Shown: piece after piece, positions 1-7,640 of the stretch
Layout of the letters: each line of letters opens with the position of its first letter
How positions within the stretch are numbered: the stretch's first letter is position 1
Assembly: GCF_014205015.1 (NCBI RefSeq)
Contig: NZ_JACHMO010000001.1
Coordinates: 5,890,001-5,954,000 of the forward strand
Source: Saccharothrix ecbatanensis
GTDB lineage: Bacteria > Actinomycetota > Actinomycetes > Mycobacteriales > Pseudonocardiaceae
Reading direction: 5' to 3'
DNA length: 64,000 bases
Translations under genes and position numbers: made by a program
Notes under the pieces: generated by a model
What the model saw: only the letters and a program-made list of their open reading frames with translations
Told to the model about the DNA's origin: nothing
Databases searched by the model: none

Positions 1-577
1 ACGTCAGGTTCTCCAGCCGCACCCCGTGCCACACCGGCTCGCCCGGCGGGTCCGCGGCCACCGCCAGCCCGCCCCACCTGGCCACCCGCTGCGCCATCCG
101 CGCCCGCACCGTGGGCAGCGACGCCCGTGACGACTCCCTGAGGTCGGTCTCCCTGGGACCGGGCTCGGCGCCGAAGAACTGGAGGCTGCGCCGGATCTCG
201 TCCTTCAGCTCGTCCGACCCGGCCTCGGACACCCTCGCGTTCCACACGATCCGGTCGCCGAAGGTGAACGTCAGCGGCTTGGCGAAGTCCTCGGCGTCGA
301 TGTCGTAGGTGCCCGTGTTGCGGACCCTGACCACCACGATGCTCATCCGGTCCAGCACCCGCACCAGCTCGCGCAGCTGCGGCGCGTTCGCGTCGGTGCC
401 GTCGTGCAGCTGCTCCGGCCCGAGACCGATCTTGGAGTTGTAGAGCACGCGGAACCCGAGGCGCTTGCGGCGCACGAAGAGCCGGTCGATGACCGGGGCC
501 GCGAACAACAAGCCGATCGCGAGCAGCACCGGCCCGGGTCCACCCAGGAATTCCAACGCGGAACGCAGCACCTGCAC
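1..577 (-). CDS. Membrane-anchored protein of unknown function (partial, 3' end outside window)
   Basis: Leftward reading frame that is open to the window edge, so the C-terminus is missing; about 192 residues are visible. The N-terminus has one hydrophobic segment at about residues 11-27 (core LLAIGLLFAAPV) followed by a basic stretch (RLFVRRKRLG), then a soluble domain containing an IVVVRVRNTG strand and a DFAKPLTFTFGDR stretch. I chose the GTG at 577; another GTG lies six bases on, and an in-frame stop lies upstream at 629-631. No catalytic motif is recognisable and the family is not identified. The layout suggests a single-pass protein with its main domain in the cytoplasm. The methionine-initiated ORF at 343-621 in another frame is judged to be a shadow of this gene. 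Confidence 0.6.
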   Translation of the reverse strand, partial: MQVLRSALEFLGGPGPVLLAIGLLFAAPVIDRLFVRRKRLGFRVLYNSKIGLGPEQLHDGTDANAPQLRELVRVLDRMSIVVVRVRNTGTYDIDAEDFAKPLTFTFGDRIVWNARVSEAGSDELKDEIRRSLQFFGAEPGPRETDLRESSRASLPTVRARMAQRVARWGGLAVAADPPGEPVWHGVRLENLT

Positions 578-660
578 ACCGAATTCTCGGTCGGCGGACC
601 GGCCGCGGGTCCGGTGATCACCGGACGTTCACCACGACTTCACGCCGTGGCAAGGAGTCG

Positions 661-1476
661 TCACACGACCGCGTCGCGGTCCGCGAGGAAGTCCTCCAGC
701 ACGACCGGGGTCAGGCCGTCGAGCTTGCAGCGTTCGAGGAAGGCCAGGAAGTCCTCCACGAACGTGTGCCGGAAGTGCATGAGCACGATGTCGCCCGCGT
801 TCAACCGGCCGCCCGCCTGGAACTGCACGACGCCGTCGTTGACCGCCGCGGTCCACATGACCAACGCCGTGAAACCGCAGTCGGCGGCGGCCCGGCGGGT
901 GGTGTGGTCGAAGTTCCCGAACGGCGGCCGGAACAACTTCGGTTGCGCGCCCAGCTGCGCGCGGAGGAGGTCGGCGTTGCCGCAGATCTCGTCGCGCTGG
1001 AAGTCGTACGAAGTGCCGGTGAGGTCGGGGTGGGTCGCGGTGTGCGCGTGGACCCTCGCGGCGCCCTGGAAGGTCTTCCAGTAGTCCGCGTAACCGTCGA
1101 CGTGCTTGGAGTTGAGGAACAGCGTGGGCTCGACGCCGCTCTTGCGCATCAGCTCCAGCGCGGCGGGGTGGCGCACCGCGCCGTCGTCGATGGTGATGAA
1201 CACGTACGGGCGGTCGGTCGCGATCCGGCGGACCACCGGCACCATGCCGTCGGCGATCGGCGGCACGTGCTGCTGCGGTGTCCCGTAGGCGTACGGGTGC
1301 TGGAAGACGGGGACCGTGGTGCCGCCCGGACCCGGCAAGACCGTCGGCGGCGTGGTGGTGGTCGTCGTTGTCGTAGTGGTCGTAGTAGTCGTCGCCGGCG
1401 GCTGCGCTTCCGGCTCTGGTGCGCACGCCACCGCGATGACGGCCGCCACCGCGACCGCCAGTGCCCTCGGTCTCAT
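661..1476 (-). CDS. Exported polysaccharide deacetylase lipoprotein (NodB/CE4 family)
   Basis: Predicted cell-surface carbohydrate deacetylase acting on an N-acetylated wall or capsular glycan; the substrate is unknown. The signal peptide ends in a lipobox (AVAC, Cys18). An uninterrupted run of 14 threonines (residues 29-42) lies between the lipid anchor and the catalytic domain and probably forms a glycosylatable spacer. CE4 motifs are present in order: TIDDG (Asp97-Asp98; TFDDG is more usual), HTATHP (metal-binding histidines), RPPFG and a C-terminal LMHF. Start ATG 1476 has a GGGGGA ribosome site and a GATAAT-like -10 upstream, directly next to a perfect 16-bp palindrome. It is transcribed away from the PEBP gene. 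The Thr run uses mixed ACG/ACT/ACC/ACA codons, so it is not a simple triplet slippage product. Confidence 0.9.
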   Translation of the reverse strand: MRPRALAVAVAAVIAVACAPEPEAQPPATTTTTTTTTTTTTTPPTVLPGPGGTTVPVFQHPYAYGTPQQHVPPIADGMVPVVRRIATDRPYVFITIDDGAVRHPAALELMRKSGVEPTLFLNSKHVDGYADYWKTFQGAARVHAHTATHPDLTGTSYDFQRDEICGNADLLRAQLGAQPKLFRPPFGNFDHTTRRAAADCGFTALVMWTAAVNDGVVQFQAGGRLNAGDIVLMHFRHTFVEDFLAFLERCKLDGLTPVVLEDFLADRDAVV

Positions 1477-1500
1477 CCCAGTCCCCCTTGAAACCCATTA

Positions 1501-1516
1501 TCACCCGATCGGGTGA
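1501..1516 (-). promoter_or_regulatory. Perfect 16-bp palindrome upstream of the deacetylase gene
   Basis: TCACCCGATCGGGTGA is a perfect inverted repeat 25 bp upstream of the deacetylase start codon. Read on the minus strand it is followed immediately by TAATGGG, giving a GATAAT-like -10. It therefore sits where a repressor or activator would touch the promoter. A very similar element (CACCCGATTGGGT) lies at 54735-54747, also next to a -10-like sequence and 24 bp from the start of another exported protein. Identity of the regulator is unknown. Confidence 0.5.
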
Positions 1517-1624
1517 CGCTCACGGGGCTTGAGACGCCACGAGGATCACTCGGGTTGCTCTGCGACCCGTAGGCCCCGGCGATAGGGTCCTGCGGGTCCC
1601 ACGAGATCACGAGTGGAGGACCTG

Positions 1625-2152
1625 ATGAGCCTTGAGCGCCCCACCGCTCCCGACCCCTACTCGCTGCTGCCGAAGGTGGCGTCGTTCGCGGTCGACTCGA
1701 CCGACGTGACCGACGGCCAGGCGCTGGCGGAGGCACACGTGTTCGAGGGCGGCAACACGTCGCCCCAACTGGGCTGGGCCGGGTTCCCGGACGGGACCAA
1801 GAGCTTCGTGGTGACGTGCTTCGACCCCGACGCGCCGATCCCGTCCGGCTTCTGGCACTGGGTCGCGGTGAACATCCCGGCGTCGGTGACGTCGCTGGAC
1901 ACCGGAGCGGGCGCCTCCGACGACACGCTGCCCGACGGCGCGTTCCACGTGCGGAACGACTTCGGCACGCGGGCGTTCGGAGGCGCCGCGCCGCCGCCCG
2001 GCGACCAGGTGCACCGGTACTGCTTCGTGGTGCACGCGGTGGACGTGGAGAAGCTGGACGTGGACCGCGACTCGTCACCCGCAGTAGTCGGGTTCAACCT
2101 GGCGTTCCACACCCTGGCGCGCGCGATCCTGGTGCCGACGTACGCCCACTGA
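1625..2152 (+). CDS. YbhB/YbcL family Raf kinase inhibitor-like protein (PEBP fold)
   Basis: Cytosolic protein of the phosphatidylethanolamine-binding protein superfamily. Bacterial YbhB/YbcL members have no firmly established reaction. The anion/ligand-binding signature is visible as CFDPDAP followed by [12 protein letters not shown] further region with [12 protein letters not shown] is typical of the bacterial branch. Length (175 residues) matches the family. The ATG at 1625 is preferred over the GTG at 1613 because GGAGG lies six bases before the ATG and would be inside the gene if the GTG were used. It is followed by mycothione reductase on the same strand after a gap of about 55 bp, and could be co-transcribed with it. 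Confidence 0.85.
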   Translation: MSLERPTAPDPYSLLPKVASFAVDSTDVTDGQALAEAHVFEGGNTSPQLGWAGFPDGTKSFVVTCFDPDAPIPSGFWHWVAVNIPASVTSLDTGAGASDDTLPDGAFHVRNDFGTRAFGGAAPPPGDQVHRYCFVVHAVDVEKLDVDRDSSPAVVGFNLAFHTLARAILVPTYAH

Positions 2153-2207
2153 CCGCGTCACGCGTGGTTCGGGAATGATCGCCTCACGTCGTGGGTTGCA
2201 GCACGAC

Positions 2208-3584
2208 GTGAGGCACTTCGACCTGGTCATCATCGGCACCGGTTCCGGCAACTCCATCGCGGACGAGCGGTTCGCCGGCTGGAACATCGCGATCGTCGAG
2301 AAAGGCGTGTTCGGCGGCACGTGCCTGAACGTCGGGTGCATCCCCACCAAGATGTTCGTGCACGCCGCGGACGTCGCCGCCGCACCCGGCTCGGGCGCGC
2401 GGCTCGGCGTGGACGCGCACCTCGACGGCGTTCGCTGGACGGACGTGCGCGACCGGATCTTCGGGCGCATCGACCCCATCTCCGAGGGCGGGCGCCGCTG
2501 GCGGGCCGAGGAGAACGCGAACGTCACCGTGTTCGCGGGCACGGCCCGGTTCACCGGGCCCAAGACCCTGGACACCGGCACCGGCGAGGTGATCACCGGC
2601 GACCGGTTCGTGCTGGCCGCGGGCAGCCGCCCGGTCGTGCCGGACGTGGCGGACCTGGACTCGGTCGGCTACCACACCAGCGACACGATCATGCGCCTCG
2701 ACGCCCTGCCCGCCCGGATCACCATCCTGGGCAGCGGGTTCGTGGCGGCCGAGTTCGCGCACGTGTTCTCGTCGTTCGGGGTGGCGGTGACCGTGATCGC
2801 GCGGTCGGACCTGCTGCTCCGGCACGAGGACCGGGAGGTCGCGACCCGGTTCACGCGGGTCGCGTCGGAGAAGTGGGACGTGCGGCTCAAGCGCAAGGCG
2901 GTGCGGGCCGAGCGGGTGGACGGTGTGGTGCGGCTGCACCTGGAGGGCCCGAACGGCGCGGAGGTCGTCGAGTCCGAGGAACTGCTCGTCGCGGTCGGCC
3001 GGACGCCGAACGCGGACCTGCTGGACCTGGCCGCGACGGGCGTGGCCGTGCACCCGGACGGCCGGATCGCCGTGGACGAGTACCAGCGCACGTCCGTCGA
3101 GGGCGTCTACGCGATGGGTGACGTCAGCTCGGAGTACCAGCTCAAGCACGTGGCCAACCACGAGGCGCGGGTCGTGCAGCACAACCTGCTGCACCCGGAC
3201 GCGCCGATCGCCTCGGACCACCGCTTCGTGCCGGCCGCGGTCTTCTCGTCACCGCAGATCGCGTCGGTCGGGTTGACCGAGGAGGAGGCCGTCGAGCGCG
3301 GGGTGCGGCACGTGGCGGCGTCGCAGGCCTACGCGTCCATCGCGTACGGGTGGGCGATGGAGGACACCACCGGTTTCGCGAAGATCCTGGCCGACCCGGA
3401 CACCGGGCTGATCCTCGGCGCGCACATCATCGGGCCGCAGGCGTCGAGCGTGATCCAGCCGGTGATCCAGGCGATGAGCTTCGGCCTGGACGCCAGGACG
3501 ATGGCGCGCGGCCAGTACTGGATCCACCCGGGCATGCCCGAGGTGATCGAGAACGCCCTGCTCAACCTGCCGCTGAACGACTGA
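2208..3584 (+). CDS. mtr: Mycothione reductase
   Basis: FAD-dependent disulfide reductase that uses NADPH to reduce mycothiol disulfide, the actinobacterial counterpart of glutathione reductase. An N-terminal FAD-binding GTGSGN motif is followed by the redox-active GGTCLNVGCIPTK signature, an NAD(P)-binding GSGFVAAEFAHVFSSFG segment, the second FAD motif (YAMGDVSS) and a C-terminal dimer-interface motif HPGMPEV with the catalytic-base His. The GTG at 2208 gives about 458 residues and begins VRHFDLVIIGTGSGN, as in the M. tuberculosis enzyme; an in-frame ATG at 2175 would add 11 residues with no homologous role. A strong hairpin follows the stop. Recalled M. tuberculosis synteny also places mtr near map. 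Confidence 0.95.
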   Translation: MRHFDLVIIGTGSGNSIADERFAGWNIAIVEKGVFGGTCLNVGCIPTKMFVHAADVAAAPGSGARLGVDAHLDGVRWTDVRDRIFGRIDPISEGGRRWRAEENANVTVFAGTARFTGPKTLDTGTGEVITGDRFVLAAGSRPVVPDVADLDSVGYHTSDTIMRLDALPARITILGSGFVAAEFAHVFSSFGVAVTVIARSDLLLRHEDREVATRFTRVASEKWDVRLKRKAVRAERVDGVVRLHLEGPNGAEVVESEELLVAVGRTPNADLLDLAATGVAVHPDGRIAVDEYQRTSVEGVYAMGDVSSEYQLKHVANHEARVVQHNLLHPDAPIASDHRFVPAAVFSSPQIASVGLTEEEAVERGVRHVAASQAYASIAYGWAMEDTTGFAKILADPDTGLILGAHIIGPQASSVIQPVIQAMSFGLDARTMARGQYWIHPGMPEVIENALLNLPLND

Positions 3585-3598
3585 GCCACGGCAGTCGA

Positions 3599-3638
3599 CG
3601 GGAGCCCGGCCGCACCCCTCGTGCGGCCGGGGCTCCCG
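3599..3638 (+). terminator. Hairpin terminator after mtr
   Basis: An inverted repeat of 17-18 bp: a left arm at 3599-3615 (CGGGAGCCCGGCCGCAC) and a right arm at 3621-3638, with a five-base loop and one bulged base. It begins 15 bp after the mtr stop and lies between convergent genes, so it may serve both. No U-tract follows, which is usual in high-GC actinomycetes. Confidence 0.7.
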
Positions 3639-3687
3639 TACATGTCCGTAACCGACACATCGTGGTCGGCAGGTGAGGCGTTATCAG

Positions 3688-4980
3688 TCACACCGTGCGG
3701 GGCCGGCCGGCGATCCAGCCGAGAGCGGTCAGGGCGGCCAGCAGGCCTGCCAGGAGGAGCATCGACAACGTCCAGGTGCCCGTCTCACCGCGCAGGACGC
3801 CGAACGCGAACGGGCCGGTGGCCGAGATCAGGTAGCCGATGCTCTGCGCCATCGCGGACAGCCGGGCGGTGTCGGCGCCGGAGGTCGTGCGCAGCGAGAT
3901 GATCACCAGCGCCAGCGGGAACATGCCCATGCCGATGCCGATCAGGACCACCCACAGGCCGGGCGCGAAGGCCGGCGCGAGGGCCAGGCCGAGCACGCCG
4001 AGCATGGCCAGCACACCCAGTACCAGCACCAACCCGGACTGGCTGGCACGTCGGGCGGCCAGCGGCGGCACGATCAGGCTCACCGGCACACCGAGCACCA
4101 TCGTGATCGCGAGCAGCAGGCCCGCAGTCGTCCGGTCCACCCCCGCGTCACCGAGGATCTGCGGCAGCCAGCCCATCACCGTGTAGGCGAGCAGCGACTG
4201 CAAGCCGAAGAACACCGTGATCACCCACGCCAACGGGCTGCGGAACAGCGACCGGACCGCGACGGGACGGTGTGTGGTCGGACGGGCGGAGAAGCCGTGT
4301 CGTGCGGCGGCCAGCCACACCACCAACGCCGCCAGGGACAGGAAAGCCCAGGCGCCGACGGCCAGTCGCCACGAGCCGAAGGTGGATTCCAGACCAGGCG
4401 TGAACGCGGCGCCAAGAGCCGCACCGGCAGCGAGGGCGGCCGTGTAGACGCCGGTCACCAGGCCGACCCGGTCCGGGAACGATTCCTTCACCACCACCGG
4501 GATCAGCACGTTGCAGACCGCGATGCCCGCGCACGCGATGAACGTGCCGCCGAGCACCGCCGCCGGACCGTCCACGACCCGCAGCACCAGGCCGACCGTC
4601 AACACCAGCAACGACAACGCCACCGCGCGCGCCATGCCCAACCGCCGCCCCATCCACGGCGCGAGGAACGCCGCGAACCCGAAGCACACCGTGGGCACGG
4701 CGGTCAGCACACTCGTCCACGCCGTCGAGACGCCCAGGGACACGCGCACGTCGCCGAGCACTGCGGCAAGACTCGTCACGGCCGGGCGGAGGTTGGCCGC
4801 GGCCAGTGCTACGCCGATCGCCAACAGGGTGCTGCCGACCAGGGCAACTTGGCGATTCCGGCGCACCGCACCGGTCGCGGAACCGCCACGATGACCCTCG
4901 ATCGTCGCGGGGACACCACTATCAGTGGCAATGTGGTCAGTCGAGGGTGACCGGTCTGACTGGGTCTGCTGGATTGCCAC
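3688..4980 (-). CDS. MFS transporter, CynX/NimT-like
   Basis: Cytoplasmic-membrane transporter of the major facilitator superfamily, about 430 residues with 12 predicted hydrophobic segments. The first helix contains the ANLRPAVTSLAAVLGDV signature typical of the CynX/NimT (cyanate or 2-nitroimidazole transporter-like) group. A loop WMGRRLG between helices 2 and 3 matches the MFS G-R-R motif. About 40 polar N-terminal residues precede helix 1, so the GTG at 4980 may be too early; a GTG at about residue 39 is an alternative. It is divergent from a FadR-type GntR regulator with only 47 bp between them, suggesting that this regulator controls the transporter. The substrate cannot be read from sequence. 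Confidence 0.85.
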   Translation of the reverse strand: MAIQQTQSDRSPSTDHIATDSGVPATIEGHRGGSATGAVRRNRQVALVGSTLLAIGVALAAANLRPAVTSLAAVLGDVRVSLGVSTAWTSVLTAVPTVCFGFAAFLAPWMGRRLGMARAVALSLLVLTVGLVLRVVDGPAAVLGGTFIACAGIAVCNVLIPVVVKESFPDRVGLVTGVYTAALAAGAALGAAFTPGLESTFGSWRLAVGAWAFLSLAALVVWLAAARHGFSARPTTHRPVAVRSLFRSPLAWVITVFFGLQSLLAYTVMGWLPQILGDAGVDRTTAGLLLAITMVLGVPVSLIVPPLAARRASQSGLVLVLGVLAMLGVLGLALAPAFAPGLWVVLIGIGMGMFPLALVIISLRTTSGADTARLSAMAQSIGYLISATGPFAFGVLRGETGTWTLSMLLLAGLLAALTALGWIAGRPRTV

Positions 4981-4990
4981 CCGGCTACTG

Positions 4991-5017
4991 TCTCAGACGT
5001 AGGATGTCCGGATGAGA
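4991..5017. promoter_or_regulatory. Candidate operator between MFS and GntR genes
   Basis: The 47-bp divergent intergenic region carries TCTCA (4991-4995) and TGAGA (5013-5017) as an exact inverted repeat with a 17-bp centre. Both promoters must lie in or beside it. Assignment to the neighbouring GntR protein is inference from position only. Confidence 0.3.
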
Positions 5018-5027
5018 GGATGATGCT

Positions 5028-5699
5028 GTGCCGTTGGCCACTACTCGGCGGGCCGGGCTCGTCGACCAGGTGATCGACCAGATGCGGAACGCGATCGCCG
5101 CCGGTGAATGGCCCGTCGGCCGCCGGATCCCGCCCGAGCCGGAACTGGTCACCGCCCTGGGTGTGGGCCGCAACACCGTGCGGGAGGCGGTGCGCGCGTT
5201 GTCCCACGCCGGCCTGCTCGAAGTCCGCCAGGGCGACGGCACGTTCGTCCGCGCCACCAGTGAGCTGTCCGGCGCGGTCCGCCGGATGTGCGGCACCGAA
5301 CTGCGCGAGGTCCTCCAGGTGCGCCGGACGCTGGAGGTCGAGGGCGCCCGGCTCGCCGCGTCCCACCGCACCGACGAAGAACTGGTCAGACTCGAAGCGC
5401 TCCTCGCCGAACGGGACGAGGCGCTGGCCGCCAAGGACTGGGGCCGGCTGGTCGAACGGGACGCCGCTTTCCACGTGATGCTCGTCCAGTGCTCGCACAA
5501 CACGCTGCTCGCCGAGCTGTACCAGGGGCTCACCGAGGCGGTCCGGGCCAGCATCACGGCCACCGTGGACACCGACCACGAGGACGACCACGTGTCGCAC
5601 ACGGGCCTGCTCGACGCCGTGCGCGACCGTGACCCGGCCCGTGCCGCCGCCGAAGCGGGCGCGTTCCTGGAGGACCTGCTGGAGCGTCACACGGACTGA
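5028..5699 (+). CDS. GntR family transcriptional regulator, FadR/FCD subfamily
   Basis: Cytosolic DNA-binding regulator of 223 residues. The N-terminal winged helix has the GntR pattern: AIAAGEWPVGRRIPPEPELV, then GVGRNTVREAVRALSHAGLLEVRQGDGTFV, with recognition helix NTVREAVRAL. The C-terminal FCD all-helical ligand-binding domain follows from about residue 85; conserved metal/ligand positions are seen in ERDAAFHVMLV and VSHTGLLDAV. It is divergent from the CynX-like transporter and is probably its local regulator, responding to a small carboxylate-type ligand. The stop codon lies inside the first of three copies of a GGACTGAAG(C/T)CACCC repeat. Confidence 0.9.
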   Translation: MPLATTRRAGLVDQVIDQMRNAIAAGEWPVGRRIPPEPELVTALGVGRNTVREAVRALSHAGLLEVRQGDGTFVRATSELSGAVRRMCGTELREVLQVRRTLEVEGARLAASHRTDEELVRLEALLAERDEALAAKDWGRLVERDAAFHVMLVQCSHNTLLAELYQGLTEAVRASITATVDTDHEDDHVSHTGLLDAVRDRDPARAAAEAGAFLEDLLERHTD

Positions 5700-5740
5700 A
5701 GCCACCCCAGGACTGAAGCCACCCCGGACTGAAGTCACCC
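5693..5740. repeat. Three direct copies of GGACTGAAG(C/T)CACCC
   Basis: About 16-bp units GGACTGAAGCCACCCCA, GGACTGAAGCCACCCC and GGACTGAAGTCACCC lie end to end between the convergent GntR and LysR genes; the first includes the GntR stop codon. The core ACTGAAGTC recurs in the lysR operator at 6674-6682 and at 54786-54794. Confidence 0.6.
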
Positions 5741-5751
5741 GTGCTGGGACA

Positions 5752-6660
5752 TCACGCCGTCTCCCGCATGTCCCAGCACGCCCGCAAAGCCGTGAGCGTG
5801 GCCGTGACGGCCGGACGCCGTGTGGCCTGCGTCCGCCACACGGCGAACACCCGACGGGTCGGCGTCGGCCGGAACGGCACCGCGCGCACCGAGTCCGGCA
5901 ACGAGCCGCGCCCCAGCCTGGGCAACAGCGCCACGCCGATCCCCTTGGCCAGCAACGCCAACTGCGTCTCGTACTCGGCGATCCGGTACGCCAGGTCGGG
6001 CTCCATGCCCGCGCCGCGGAACGTGTTCACCAGCCAGTCGTGGCAGATGGTGCCCTCGGGCTGGCAGATCCACCGTTCACCGGCGAGGTCCTCCGGCATG
6101 ACGGAATCCCGCTCCGCCAAGGGGTGGTCGACCGGCAGCAGCACGTCCGCGACGTCCTCACCCAGCCGCTCCCGGGACACCGGTTCCGGCACGGCCAGCG
6201 GCGCGTTGATCCAGTCGTGCGTGACGGCCAGGTCCAGCTCGCCGCGCGCCACCAGTTCCAGGCAGTCCGGCGGGTCCAGCTCCACCAGCCGCACGTCGAG
6301 CTGCGGGTGGTGGTCGGCGAGGCGGACGAGCGCGGCGGGCAGCAGACCGCGGGCGGCGGTGGCGAACGCGCCGACGCGCAGCTCGCCGACGGCCGCGCCG
6401 CGCTGCTCCTCCAACGCCACCTCGGCGTGCTCGACCAGCGCCAGCACCTGGTCGGCGGTGGCGGCCAGCAGGTGGGCGGCGTCGGTCAGCGCGACACCGC
6501 GTCCCCGGCGTTCCAGCAGCGTGGTGCGGGTCTCACGTTCCAGCTTGGCGATCTGCTGGGACACCGCCGACGGCGTGTAGCCCAACGCCGTGGCCGCCGC
6601 GCCGACCGAGCCGTGCCGTGCGACCGCGTGCAGGGCGCGGAGCCGTCCGAGATCCAACAT
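5752..6660 (-). CDS. LysR family transcriptional regulator
   Basis: Cytosolic regulator of 302 residues. The N-terminal winged helix-turn-helix reads LRALHAVARHGSVGAAATALGYTPSAVSQQIAKLERE, a standard LysR signature. The remainder is a type 2 periplasmic-binding-protein-like effector domain (ELRVGAFATAARGLLPAAL at its start). It is divergent from the EamA transporter at 6734, which is probably its target. The ATG at 6660 lies six bases after a TAGAAT -10 box read on the minus strand, so the message may be leaderless; the 13-bp palindrome just upstream fits autoregulation. The effector is unknown. Confidence 0.9.
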   Translation of the reverse strand: MLDLGRLRALHAVARHGSVGAAATALGYTPSAVSQQIAKLERETRTTLLERRGRGVALTDAAHLLAATADQVLALVEHAEVALEEQRGAAVGELRVGAFATAARGLLPAALVRLADHHPQLDVRLVELDPPDCLELVARGELDLAVTHDWINAPLAVPEPVSRERLGEDVADVLLPVDHPLAERDSVMPEDLAGERWICQPEGTICHDWLVNTFRGAGMEPDLAYRIAEYETQLALLAKGIGVALLPRLGRGSLPDSVRAVPFRPTPTRRVFAVWRTQATRRPAVTATLTALRACWDMRETA

Positions 6661-6666
6661 GTAGCG

Positions 6667-6690
6667 ATTCTAAACTGAAGTCTTCAGAAC
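6667..6690 (-). promoter_or_regulatory. lysR promoter and palindromic operator
   Basis: On the minus strand TAGAAT (6672-6667) is a good -10 for lysR. Directly upstream is CTGAAGTCTTCAG (6675-6687), a perfect six-base inverted repeat around one central base. It lies between the -10 and the expected -35 and in the divergent lysR/eamA gap, as expected for LysR autorepression. The -35 itself is poor. Confidence 0.5.
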
Positions 6691-6733
6691 TCGTCGCTAG
6701 TGCTAAACGATCTCGCCCCTGAGACTCGGAGAC

Positions 6734-7639
6734 GTGAAACCACGCCACGTCGCGATCGCGGTGCTCGTCGCCACCATCTGGGGGGTCAACTTCGTCGTCA
6801 TCAAGGTGGGCCTGCGCGATTTCCCGCCGCTGTTCTTCACCGGGCTGCGCTTCCTGGCCGCCGCCGTGCCCGCGCTGTGGTTCGTCGGACGGCCCAAGGT
6901 GGCGTGGAAGTGGGTCGTCGCGGTCGCCTTGGCGCTCGGTGTGGCCAAGTTCGGGCTGCTGTTCGTGGGCATGGCCGCCGGGATGCCCGCCGGGTTGTCG
7001 TCCCTGGTGCTGCAAAGCCAGGTGTTCTTCACGGTGCTGTTCGCGGCCGTGCTGCTGCACGAACGGCCGCGGCCGGTGCAGCTGATCGGGATGGGCGTCG
7101 CGGCGGCGGGCATCGTGGTGATCGCGTTCGACTACGGCGTGAGCAGCCCGATCTCGGCGTTCTTGCTGGTGGTGCTCGGTGCGGGGGCGTGGGGCCTGGC
7201 GAACGTGGCCACCCGCTACGCCCGGCCGCCGGACCCGCTCAACTTCATCGTGTGGGTCAGCGCGGTGGCCGTGCTGCCGCTGTTCGCGCTGTCGCTGGTG
7301 TTCGAGGGACCGGCCGCCGACCTGGCCGCGTTGCGCGGGCTGACCTGGACGGGCGTGGGCTCGATCCTGTTCATCGCCTGGGTGTCGACGCTGCTCGGCT
7401 TCGGCCTGTGGAACCTGCTGCTGCGGACCTACGAGGCGAGCGCCGTCGTGCCGTTCGCGCTGCTGGTGCCGGTGGCCGGGATGTTGTCCGGCTGGCTGCT
7501 GCTGGACGAGACGGTCACCCCGGTCCGCCTCGCCGCCGCCGGCCTGGTGATCGTCGGCATGGCCGCGGCCACGGTGAAACGGCGCGCGCCGCGCGTCGAA
7601 GTGCCGCCGGTGATCGACGTCCCGGTGGCGGCCCGATGA
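6734..7639 (+). CDS. EamA/DMT family permease
   Basis: Inner-membrane drug/metabolite transporter superfamily protein, 301 residues with ten predicted helices in two repeats. The first EamA repeat begins VLVATIWGVNFVVIKVGLRDFPPLFFTGLRF, the typical W-G-x-N-F-V motif; the second ends LLLDETVTPVRLAAAGLVIVGMA. It is divergent from a LysR regulator with 73 bp between them, the standard arrangement for a regulated exporter of an amino acid or related metabolite. It ends one base before the convergent cobyric acid synthase gene. The exact substrate is not predictable. Confidence 0.9.
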   Translation: MKPRHVAIAVLVATIWGVNFVVIKVGLRDFPPLFFTGLRFLAAAVPALWFVGRPKVAWKWVVAVALALGVAKFGLLFVGMAAGMPAGLSSLVLQSQVFFTVLFAAVLLHERPRPVQLIGMGVAAAGIVVIAFDYGVSSPISAFLLVVLGAGAWGLANVATRYARPPDPLNFIVWVSAVAVLPLFALSLVFEGPAADLAALRGLTWTGVGSILFIAWVSTLLGFGLWNLLLRTYEASAVVPFALLVPVAGMLSGWLLLDETVTPVRLAAAGLVIVGMAAATVKRRAPRVEVPPVIDVPVAAR

Positions 7640-7640
7640 G

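Noticed and set aside
343..621. Short minus-strand ORF starting MITGPAAG
   Set aside because: It is a frame shadow of the partial membrane protein at 1-577, which has a membrane segment and normal composition.
1316..1516. Plus-strand ORF with a long valine run
   Set aside because: It is the complement of the poly-threonine spacer of the deacetylase and has no ribosome site or homology.
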